DNA of 64,000 nucleotides from CAYTGR01 sp964437445 (GTDB taxonomy: Bacteria > Chloroflexota > Anaerolineae > B4-G1 > SLSP01), in contig CAYTGR010000001.1 of assembly GCA_964437445.1 (NCBI GenBank), positions 1-64,000 of the forward strand, in the 5' to 3' direction. The notes under the pieces are model-generated. The model was not told where the DNA came from and searched no databases. It worked only from the letters and a program-made list of their open reading frames with translations. The position numbers and the translations under genes are program-made. This document shows positions 8,298 to 16,700 of the stretch, piece after piece. The stretch's first letter is position 1. Each line of letters begins with the position of its first letter.

Positions 8298-11183
8298 GTG
8301 GAACACCAGGGCTACAATCAGCGACGGGCGTGGTGGGGGCGGTGGTTTATCGGCGGCTGGCTGGTGGGCCTGGCCTGTCTGAGCCTGAGCCGGGTTGTGC
8401 CTGCCGTGGCGCAGGCCTCGCTCCCTCCATCACCGGCCCTAGCTGCCGGGACGCTCTCTCTGCGGTGGAGCGTCCCGGCCTACACGCTGCGCCCCCAGAC
8501 CGGCGGCGACGGCCGTCCCTATCTAACGTTAGCCGTCCCTGGTTGGCCGGTCACCACCGACGCCGGCCGTCCCCAGCTCCCCTTCACCAGTACGTTAGTG
8601 GTGCTCCCTCCCACCGGCACCGTTGAGCTGGAAGTCGTTCCGCTGGCGCAGGAGCTGCGCCCGCTGGCGCAACCGCTCCTGCCGGCCCCAGGGATGGCGG
8701 TGGCGCGGGCGGCTGGCAGTGACCCCCAGCCGGGCGTCCCGGTGTGGGCCTACGATGCCGCCGCTTACACCGCCGCAGCACCGTCTTGCTCGCCCGTCAC
8801 GCTGACTGAGCTGGGCCGGTTGCGCGGGGTACGCCTGGCTCGCCTCACCTTCACGCCCTTCTGTTACGACCCCCCAACCGGCCAGCTGCACGTCGTCCGG
8901 GCGGTGGAAATTCGCCTGCACTTCCCGGCGCTGGCCGATGTTCCCTCGCTGGCGTTGCCCGCTGACCCCCTGAGCGTTGCCCTGCGCCCTCTGGTCCTGA
9001 ACCCGGGGCGGCTGGCGGCGTGGGCGTCCCCGCCTGATGTGATCCCAATGGCCGGGCGGCAACCGGCGGTCGCGGCCGGCTGGCAGTTCACGGCGACTAC
9101 CCCTGGCCTTTACGCGCTGCCCTGGGAGCTGCTACGTGCCGCCGGCGTGGTCTCGGCAACGGCTGATCCGGCGCTGGTGCAGCTGCGCCACGCCGGTCAG
9201 GAGCTGGCGTTGTTCTGGGATGCGACGGGCGCGCGCTTTCTCTTTTACGCGGAACCGTCCCCGACCCGCTGGGCCGCCTGCGATAGTTACCGCGTCACGT
9301 ATGGTGACATGCCGGGAGTGCGGATGGGCAGCCGCTCCGGCGCGCCGGCCGGCCTCCCGCCCGGCACCGCCTGGACCACCGCCTGGGCCGCGGAAAACCG
9401 GGCCTATGATTCGCTCTACGCGGCTCCGCGCGACGGCGACCACTGGTATTGGAATTGCCTGTCGCGGCCGGCGAGCGGGACCTGTGGGCAGACGGCGACT
9501 TACCCGCTCACCCTGACCACGCCGGTCACGACCGGCGTGCCCGCCACGTTGACGCTCTGGCTGCAAGGCTACACGGCCGCGGCCCTCAACCCCGATCATC
9601 GCGTGACCGTTGCTTTTAATGGGACAGCGCTCGGCGAGGTCGCCTGGGACGGCAAAGCCCCTGTCACGGCCACCTTTGAGGTCCCGGTTGCAAGCCTGCG
9701 CCCCGGCGCGAATGGGATCTCCCTGACGTTAGCGCTCACCGGCGGGGTCTGGGTAGACGCGGTAGCGCTGCGTTACCCCGTCGCCGACAGCCGCGTGCTG
9801 ACGTTCACCGGCCAGGCGACCCCGGCCGCTTACACGTTGAGCGGTTGGGAGCCAGGCGGCCAGGTCTACGATGTGACCGACGCCGCTGCGCCGCTGGTGG
9901 TGACCGGCACCGTGGGGGCGGGGCAAACTCTGACGGTAGGCGATGATCGCGCCGGTCCCCGGACCTACCTGCTGGCCCGTCCCTCCCGGGTCATGACCGT
10001 TTCTGCGCTGCTGCCGGTGCAGGGATTGGCCGAACCGGTGGGCGCCGATTACCTGGTGGTCGCGCCGACCGCTTTCATCACCGCGTTGCAGCCGTTGTTG
10101 GCACTGCGAGCCGCGCAGGGGTTGACGCCATTTGTCGCCCCCCTGGAGGCGATTTACGATGCCTACGGCGACGGGCGGATGGATCCGGAGGTGATCCGCA
10201 CGTTTGTCGCCCACGCTTACGCCGCCTGGACGCCCCGTCCGGCTTACCTGCTCCTCGTCGGCGACGGCACCTGGGATCCGCTGGATCACCTGAAGACCGG
10301 AACGCCGACGCTGCTGCCGCCCTACCTGGCGATGGCCGACCCCTGGTTGGGGGAGGTGCCGGCCGATAACCGTTACGCCGCCGTGGATGGCGCAGACGGG
10401 TTGCCGGACCTGGCGGTGGGGCGGTTGCCGGTGAACAACGTGGCAGAACTGGTGGCAGCAGTGGATAAGCTCGTCCGCTATGAGACCGGGATTGCTCCCG
10501 GCGACTGGAACCTCCGCCATCTGTTTGTCGCCGACGACGCCGATCCGGCCGGCGATTTCCCGGCGGCGGCGGTTCAGGTGGCGGCACTCGTCCTGCCAAC
10601 GCACACCACGGTGACTCTTACCTGCGCCGACGATGCCGCCGATCCAACCCGTTGCGCCAACCTCTCCACGGTTCGGGCCGCGTTGCTGAGCCACTGGAAC
10701 CAGGGAGCGTTGGTGATCAACTGGATCGGGCATAGTTCGTTCCAGCAATGGGAGCATGGTCGTCTGTTCCACATTGACGACCTGCCGGCGCTGACTAACG
10801 TTAACCGACTGCCCGTGGTGGTGGAGATGACCTGCTACACCGGGCATTTTGCCCATCCGGTGCCGTGGCAAACAGCGCTGGACGAGGCGCTGGTCAGGCG
10901 TCCTGGCGCAGGTGCGGTGGCGGCGTGGGGGAGCAGCGGCGAGGGCGTGGGCAGCGACCATACCGCGCTCCACGCGGCCCTTTACCAGGTGCTCTTTGGG
11001 AGTGATGCTCCGTCACTGGGCGTGGCGACTACCGTGGCGCGCGCGGCGCAGGCGGGCGGGCCGGGGGCTTATCTGGTGGATACGTACCATCTTTTCGGCG
11101 ACCCGGCCCTCACCCTCTCAAGGATTTCGGTTCCCTGGCTCGCCTCGCTCTACTTACCGCTGGTAGAAAAGAATTCCCCCTGA
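8298..11183 (+). CDS. Secreted gingipain-like C25 peptidase, copy 1
   Basis: 961 residues. An N-terminal signal peptide (basic RRAWWGRW, then a hydrophobic stretch ending VVPAVAQA) indicates export. A propeptide-like domain is followed by a C25-type caspase-fold catalytic domain, with the putative catalytic His812 in INWIGHSSFQQW and Cys846 in EMTCYTGHF. The protein ends VPWLASLYLPLV plus a short polar tail, which the next gene also has. I chose the GTG at 8298, with GGGAAGG just upstream; no ATG is available and a TTG at 8259 is possible. A Cys protease role outside the cell is inferred from the family. The assembly gap lies just upstream and does not affect the coding part. Confidence 0.8.
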   Translation: MEHQGYNQRRAWWGRWFIGGWLVGLACLSLSRVVPAVAQASLPPSPALAAGTLSLRWSVPAYTLRPQTGGDGRPYLTLAVPGWPVTTDAGRPQLPFTSTLVVLPPTGTVELEVVPLAQELRPLAQPLLPAPGMAVARAAGSDPQPGVPVWAYDAAAYTAAAPSCSPVTLTELGRLRGVRLARLTFTPFCYDPPTGQLHVVRAVEIRLHFPALADVPSLALPADPLSVALRPLVLNPGRLAAWASPPDVIPMAGRQPAVAAGWQFTATTPGLYALPWELLRAAGVVSATADPALVQLRHAGQELALFWDATGARFLFYAEPSPTRWAACDSYRVTYGDMPGVRMGSRSGAPAGLPPGTAWTTAWAAENRAYDSLYAAPRDGDHWYWNCLSRPASGTCGQTATYPLTLTTPVTTGVPATLTLWLQGYTAAALNPDHRVTVAFNGTALGEVAWDGKAPVTATFEVPVASLRPGANGISLTLALTGGVWVDAVALRYPVADSRVLTFTGQATPAAYTLSGWEPGGQVYDVTDAAAPLVVTGTVGAGQTLTVGDDRAGPRTYLLARPSRVMTVSALLPVQGLAEPVGADYLVVAPTAFITALQPLLALRAAQGLTPFVAPLEAIYDAYGDGRMDPEVIRTFVAHAYAAWTPRPAYLLLVGDGTWDPLDHLKTGTPTLLPPYLAMADPWLGEVPADNRYAAVDGADGLPDLAVGRLPVNNVAELVAAVDKLVRYETGIAPGDWNLRHLFVADDADPAGDFPAAAVQVAALVLPTHTTVTLTCADDAADPTRCANLSTVRAALLSHWNQGALVINWIGHSSFQQWEHGRLFHIDDLPALTNVNRLPVVVEMTCYTGHFAHPVPWQTALDEALVRRPGAGAVAAWGSSGEGVGSDHTALHAALYQVLFGSDAPSLGVATTVARAAQAGGPGAYLVDTYHLFGDPALTLSRISVPWLASLYLPLVEKNSP

Positions 11184-11212
11184 ACTGGCATTTACCAGCC
11201 GAAAACAGGTGC

Positions 11213-11262
11213 GTAGTGACGCGCTTCAGCGCAGCTAAGACGGCGCTGAAGCGCCTGACTAC
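11213..11262. repeat. Intergenic palindrome
   Basis: Arms GTAGTGACGCGCTTCAGCGC and GCGCTGAAGCGCCTGACTAC pair over about 20 bp with few mismatches around a 10-nt loop. It lies between the two C25 genes and has the same GTAGT...ACTAC borders as the core of the MITE-like element. Confidence 0.7.
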
Positions 11263-11422
11263 AAACCCAGAACCTTATTTTCAAAACAGGCCTTGATCAC
11301 AATTTTCAACTGCTGGCGGTCTGTGGTCAGTCGTCCGTGGTCTGCTGATTGATCTTTACATGCATTCGTTGGGTTGGGTTGAGGAAAACTTAGCGTTGCA
11401 CAACAGGGAGGAAATGTCACTT

Positions 11423-13369
11423 ATGGGAAATCACCGCGCTGTTCACACCGGACTGGCTGTTTGGCGTTGGGGCCTGTTGGGAGGCCTGCTTGGCCTCCTC
11501 TGGGCCATGGGGCTGGCTACCCAACCGGCCTTGAGCGCGGCTCCGGGCACTGCCGGACCGCCGCCCGGACTTCAAGGGCTGCACGCCGATTCGTCGGGTC
11601 TCACTTGGGAATGGTCGGGGCCGGAGATCACCGCCCGGCAGGTGACCGGCGACGACGGGCGTGCCTATAGCGCGCTGGCGGCCCCCGGCTGGGATTGGAG
11701 TGCGACGCCGGGTGCTCCCCAGTTGCCGCTGGCCTCCGTCCTGATTGTCGCTCCGCCCACCGGTACGCCGGCGCTCACCGTGGCGGTGCAGGAGCAAGCG
11801 ACGGTGCCGCTGGACGCCCCTCCGCTCCCGGCGCTGCGCACTGTTTTGATTAACACTCCGGCGACCGGGCTGACCTCCCGTTGGGAGTACGACGCACGGG
11901 CTTACACCCCCAGTGCGGCCTCCCCTGCCTGGGTCACCTGGGAGGAGGCCGGGACGCTGCGGGGCAGCCGGTTGATTCGGTTGACCTTCAACCCGGTCCG
12001 CTACGACCCGGCCCAACTGGCGTTGACCGTGGCCCGGCGAGTGCACGTAGCGGTGGCCTTTGCCGCTGTCTCCACGGCCAAAGTGCCGCCCGCGGCAGAT
12101 GATCCCTTCGCCGCCCTGGTACGGCAGGTTGTCATCAATCCGGGGCAGGTCGGGGAGTTCACTCATTATGCGACCTCGGCGGTCCAGGCCGCCGGCGCGC
12201 CTACCGATACACAGTACCTGATCATCAGCCACGCCAGCTTCATCACTGCCGTGACGCCCCTGGCGACGCAGCATACCTTGAGCGATGGGCTCCGCGTTTA
12301 CATGACCACCACGCAGGCCATCCAAAGCCTGTACAGCGGCGTGGTCATGAGCACGGCCATCCGCAACTACATCAGTGCTACCTATCATAGTGTGGCGCCC
12401 CCGACGTTGCAGTACGTCCTGCTGGTGGGCGACGGCAGCGAGCGTATCACCGATCCCCAATATGTCCCTCCCTACATCATCCCCGACCCCTGGAATGAGA
12501 TCCCCGGGGGCGCAGCCAGCGATAACCGCTATGTGACGATGGATGGCCCCACCGACCAGGTCGCTGACATTTTCATCGGCCGGTTGCCGGTCAACAGCGT
12601 GGCCCAGGCCACCACCGTGGTGCAGAAATTGCTGGATTACCGCCAGCATCCGCCGCAGTGGCCCTGGAATCAACAAATCCTTTTCTTCGCCGGGCATGAG
12701 GGGGACGTTACCGAAACGTTCCACGATGACTCTGATTGGATCTACACCTGGCTTTACGCTACGCTGCCGCCGACCACCACGATCCAAAGCCACCGGGTTT
12801 ACTTTTGTACGGCTGATTGCAATCAATCCTATAAGTACACCAGCATCAGCACCGCCCGGGCGCGATTGATGGACATCTTCAACAGCGGTGGTCTGATCGC
12901 CAGCTATGTCGGCCACGGCTCCCAGCACCAATGGGACTATGACCCGGAATTTTATGCGCCGCTTTTGCATCGCGACGACGTCGCCCAGCTGCACAACGGC
13001 GGAGCGCTGCCGGTTGTCTTGGGATTGAGTTGCTTCACCAGCCGCTTCTCCGATCCGGCAGGCGACACGTTAGACGAGACGCTGCTGCGCCGGGCCGGGG
13101 GCGGCGCCATCGCCACCTGGGGCGGCACGACGCTGGGGCTCTCAAGCGGGCACCGGGTGCTGCACCAGCGCTTCTTTGAGGCCGTTTTTAAATATAACAA
13201 CCTGCGCTTAGGTCCGGCGACCGAATTTGCTAAATTGGGTCTGCCCTCCAGCTACTTGGATTTGCGCGACACGTTTCTTCTGTTGGGGGACCCGGCTTTG
13301 AGTTTGAACATGACGGTGGTGCCCTGGTCCCAGCATCTCTTCCTGCCGCTGGTCATGCGGCAACATTGA
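11423..13369 (+). CDS. Secreted gingipain-like C25 peptidase, copy 2
   Basis: 648 residues, paralogous to the upstream gene. The signal peptide is followed by a similar beta-rich N-terminal region with the same 'DDGRAYSALAAPGW' type block, then a C25 catalytic domain with putative His498 (SYVGHGSQHQW) and Cys537 (GLSCFTSRF). It ends VPWSQHLFLPLVMRQH, matching the tail of copy 1. It lacks roughly 300 residues of the middle region that copy 1 has. The ATG at 11423 is chosen because GGGAGG lies 11 nt upstream; an ATG at 11414 is too close to that site. Probably an extracellular Cys protease; its target is unknown. Confidence 0.8.
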   Translation: MGNHRAVHTGLAVWRWGLLGGLLGLLWAMGLATQPALSAAPGTAGPPPGLQGLHADSSGLTWEWSGPEITARQVTGDDGRAYSALAAPGWDWSATPGAPQLPLASVLIVAPPTGTPALTVAVQEQATVPLDAPPLPALRTVLINTPATGLTSRWEYDARAYTPSAASPAWVTWEEAGTLRGSRLIRLTFNPVRYDPAQLALTVARRVHVAVAFAAVSTAKVPPAADDPFAALVRQVVINPGQVGEFTHYATSAVQAAGAPTDTQYLIISHASFITAVTPLATQHTLSDGLRVYMTTTQAIQSLYSGVVMSTAIRNYISATYHSVAPPTLQYVLLVGDGSERITDPQYVPPYIIPDPWNEIPGGAASDNRYVTMDGPTDQVADIFIGRLPVNSVAQATTVVQKLLDYRQHPPQWPWNQQILFFAGHEGDVTETFHDDSDWIYTWLYATLPPTTTIQSHRVYFCTADCNQSYKYTSISTARARLMDIFNSGGLIASYVGHGSQHQWDYDPEFYAPLLHRDDVAQLHNGGALPVVLGLSCFTSRFSDPAGDTLDETLLRRAGGGAIATWGGTTLGLSSGHRVLHQRFFEAVFKYNNLRLGPATEFAKLGLPSSYLDLRDTFLLLGDPALSLNMTVVPWSQHLFLPLVMRQH

Positions 13370-13458
13370 CCGGGGGCATTCCAGTTTCGGGGCCGGGGCC
13401 AGGCCAAAGGGGGATGGGGCGTGTGGCGAAGCCGCGCGCCAAAAACTCATTTTTATCT

Positions 13459-13489
13459 TTTCTCCGGCGTGCGTAACACGCCGGAGAAA
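13459..13489 (+). terminator. Hairpin after the C25 genes
   Basis: TTTCTCCGGCGTG and CACGCCGGAGAAA form a perfect 13-bp stem with a 5-nt loop, followed by GCGATTTTG. The U-tract is weak but the position, 90 nt after the stop, suits a terminator. Confidence 0.6.
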
Positions 13490-13520
13490 GCGATTTTGCC
13501 GAGATGTGCAGGTCTTGAGC

Positions 13521-13548
13521 TTGCCAGCGGGACAGGCCTGAGTATACT
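13521..13548 (+). promoter_or_regulatory. Possible promoter upstream of the giant membrane-protein operon
   Basis: TTGCCA at 13521-13526, 16-nt spacer, TATACT at 13543-13548. The block GTATACTCAA recurs at the ubiX promoter (60664-60673). It would give a leader of about 160 nt. The remaining 13370-13716 intergenic DNA holds the hairpin and no convincing gene. Confidence 0.45.
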
Positions 13549-13716
13549 CAAAGTAAGTAGCGTGAAGTGTGTGCATGAGCAACGTCCTCCATTTTGTTGC
13601 TTTGCACAGGTTGACTTAACCTGCGTTCGGGACGACGTTGGTTTTTGCCTGGGGTTGATTGGCAACTGGCGTAGTAGCCAGGCCTGGCGACTGTTGGTTG
13701 AGAACGGAGACGATGC

Positions 13717-16700
13717 ATGGAGTGTCCACGTTGCGGTCGCCCGGGATATGACCCTGCGAAAGCCTGCCGCTATTGCCGGTTCCGTGGCGATCCGGTGGCG
13801 ATAGAACGACTGGCACACGTCGTCTGGCTGTTAGCTGATCTCCAGGACCAGACGGCGTCGGAACTGCCGGCGGAGGTCAAAGCGCAGGCGGTGGAGTACT
13901 ACACACGCCGGCGCAAGGCGCTGGAAATTGCGCTGGGGCTGCGCGAGCCCCCCTTTACGGCTGAAGAAGCGCCCGGCGCGTGGGTGCGGCTCCGCCGGTT
14001 GGAACTGCTCCAGGCGTGCGTTGAGGCCTGGTGCGCGCAGCAGTATCTGAGCGAGACCGCCATCCGCGCATGGGCAGCCAATCTGGGCAGGGCGATTGCC
14101 GACCACCGTGAGCGGCTGGCAGGACAATCTCCCCCATCCACCGGGGAACTGCCGGTCGCGGAGCGCCAGGCTGATCTGAAATACCTGCTGGCAACCCTTG
14201 AAACGCTGGCCCAGTACAACGTTTTCTTCAAGGGGGGCATGGAGCAGGCCCGTGCTTCGTTGCTGGCGGAATTGGCCGCGTTGGAAGGCGGCCGGCCGCC
14301 GCCAGCACCGCCGGCCGCCGCGGCTCTTTCTCCGCCGGCGGCGACCGCCCCGGTCAAGGCGCGCCCGGCGCCGCGGGCCCAACCAGCGCCGCGTCCTCCG
14401 GTTGCCCGACCGCCGGCCGTCCCCTGGCGCGAGCGCCTCTGGCGCACCCTGATCTCTGAACGCACGCTCAACGCCGTGCTCTTTCTGGGCATCTTTTTAC
14501 TGCTGGCGGCGGCGATCTCGTTCGTCGTGTGGGGCTGGCAAAACTTCTCGCCGTTCGTCCGTGTGGCGATCCCCACCGGTTTCACTGGCCTCTTTTTTGT
14601 CCTGGGCTGGGGCATCCGTGCCCGGACCACGTTGCGCAATTCGGGTATAGCGTTGAGCGCTGTGGCGGCGCTCTTCATCCCGGTGGATTTCTACACATTC
14701 TACGTTAACTTCCATGTCGCGCCTGAGTGGGCCGCCCGGTTCTGGCTGTTGACTTCGGGGATTTGCCTTCTGGTGTACACCCTCATTGCGCTACGCATTC
14801 AAAGCCGCGTTTTCGGCTATCTGGTCACCATCGCCTCAGGGAGCGTCGTCCTCTCCAGCATGGAGACCGCCAGCCTGACGCGGGATAGCTGGCCGGCGGG
14901 ACTGGCTGCGCTGGCCGTGGGGCTGATTTTGGTGGCAACGGCGCTTGATCGTCGCCGGGCGACGGCGCGGGGGCATGTGCTGGCGGAACCCTTCCGTTAC
15001 GTGGCGCTGCTGGCGGTGGGCGTGCTCATGCCGGTGACGCTGGCCTGGCGCTACATTGACCGGCCCACGTTTGACACACTGCACCAGGCGCTGGCGTTGA
15101 CCTGGTGGCTGGGTGGCTTCGTCCTGGGCTGGGGGGCGGTCTATTATCGCAGCCGGAGCCTGGGCCACGCCGCGGCGGTGGCGCTGCCGGTTGCGGTCTA
15201 CCTCGCGCAGGCGGCCTGGTTTGCCCGGGCGGAAATTAACGCGGCGTGGCACGCGGTGGGTTGGGCGCTGCTGGTCAACCTCTATTTTGTGGCGGGCTAT
15301 CGTTGCTCCCACCAGACCGACGCGGTGATCCGCGAGCACGGGCGGACGGCGAACCGTTGGGGCATGGCGCTCTTCCTGGTAGCAGCCGGCTGGTCGCTCA
15401 CCGATCTTTCCAGTGGGGCCGCTGCGGCGCTCAGCCATGCGCTGCTGGCGGGCGCGGCCACCGGGGCGGCGCTGCTGTGGCGGCAACCGCGCTATGGCTA
15501 TGTCGCCTCGGTGTTAGCCGTCACGGCCTCCACTTTTGCGATGAGCGAGGCAGGCCTGCCGCTAACCCAGGTGGGGGTGGGCTGGGCCACGTTGGCCATT
15601 GGACACATCGCCCTGGCGGCGCTCTGGGTGGGACCGCATGGCGGGGTCCTGGCTGCGCCGCTGGTCGTGGCCGGGTACGGCATTGCTGCCCTGGCACTTT
15701 TGCCGGCCCTGTTCCCCTATCACGGCGAGCTGGTGCTTTACTTGCTGGGCAACTGGATCGCGCTGGCGGGGTGGGGGGCGTACCTGGCGCATACCGGCGT
15801 GCCGGGATTTGTGCCGGCGGCTCAGTCCGCCGGTGCAGAGACACAAAAGGGCAGACGGGCCGTGGGGGAATGGGTGGCCCGTCAGTGGCGGCGTTGCCCG
15901 CTCTTCCACTGGTTGGCGGCGTTGCCGTTGCCGTTCTGGTTGGGGGTGCTCTTTGACCTGCGGGGCGAATCTACGTTTGCCCTGGTGCTGGCCCTGGCCG
16001 CGCTCGCCTGGGGCTTGATCGCGCTGAGCTATCGGCTGCGGCGGGCCAACCCCGTTTACCGCTGGCCGTGGCACGCCGTGGGGCTGGCGGCGAGCGTGGC
16101 CGCGCCCGTGGCCGCTTTTGTCGCTGTGCCGCAGGGTTTTGCGCCGGGCCTCTGCCTGCTCGCGGCGGGCGGGCTCTACTTTGCCGATAGTCTTGCTGGC
16201 CGGCTGGTCCACTCTACAACCGGCGCCAGCAGCCGTATTGCACCCCGTCCCCCTGCCTCTCCATTTCCTCATCTCCCTACACTTTACCTTCCCGGCCTGG
16301 AACTGGCTCCCGCCGGTCTTTTCACCCTCTGGGGCGTCTACCTGCTCGCGGCGTGGGCCAGGCGGCCGGCCGAGGTGCTCTATTTCATCCTGGCGGTGGT
16401 GATCGCCGGATATTTCCTCGTTGGGTTGGCAGCCGAGGCCCGGCGCGCACGGCTGTTCACGCGCGACTTCTGGCGCTCGCTCTATTTCACCGCGCAGGCG
16501 CTCACGCTGCTGCCGCTGGCGGGAGTGTACCTCCAGCCGCTCCAGGGGGAGTGGACCGACGCGATGCAGGTGTGGGGCGCGGCGACGCAGCTATTGCTCG
16601 GCGGGATTTATGCGCTGTACGCCTGGAGCACTTACCGCGAGCGGTGGGCGCACGCGGGGATCTGGCTGATGACGGCCGGCGCGGGCTGCCTGTTTTTCGC

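Noticed and set aside
9729..10973. Long minus-strand ORF opposite the first C25 peptidase
   Set aside because: Composition typical of antisense shadow; the plus strand has a clear peptidase with signal peptide and active-site residues.
11417..12994. 525-codon minus-strand ORF opposite the second C25 peptidase
   Set aside because: Antisense shadow with no domain or ribosome site.
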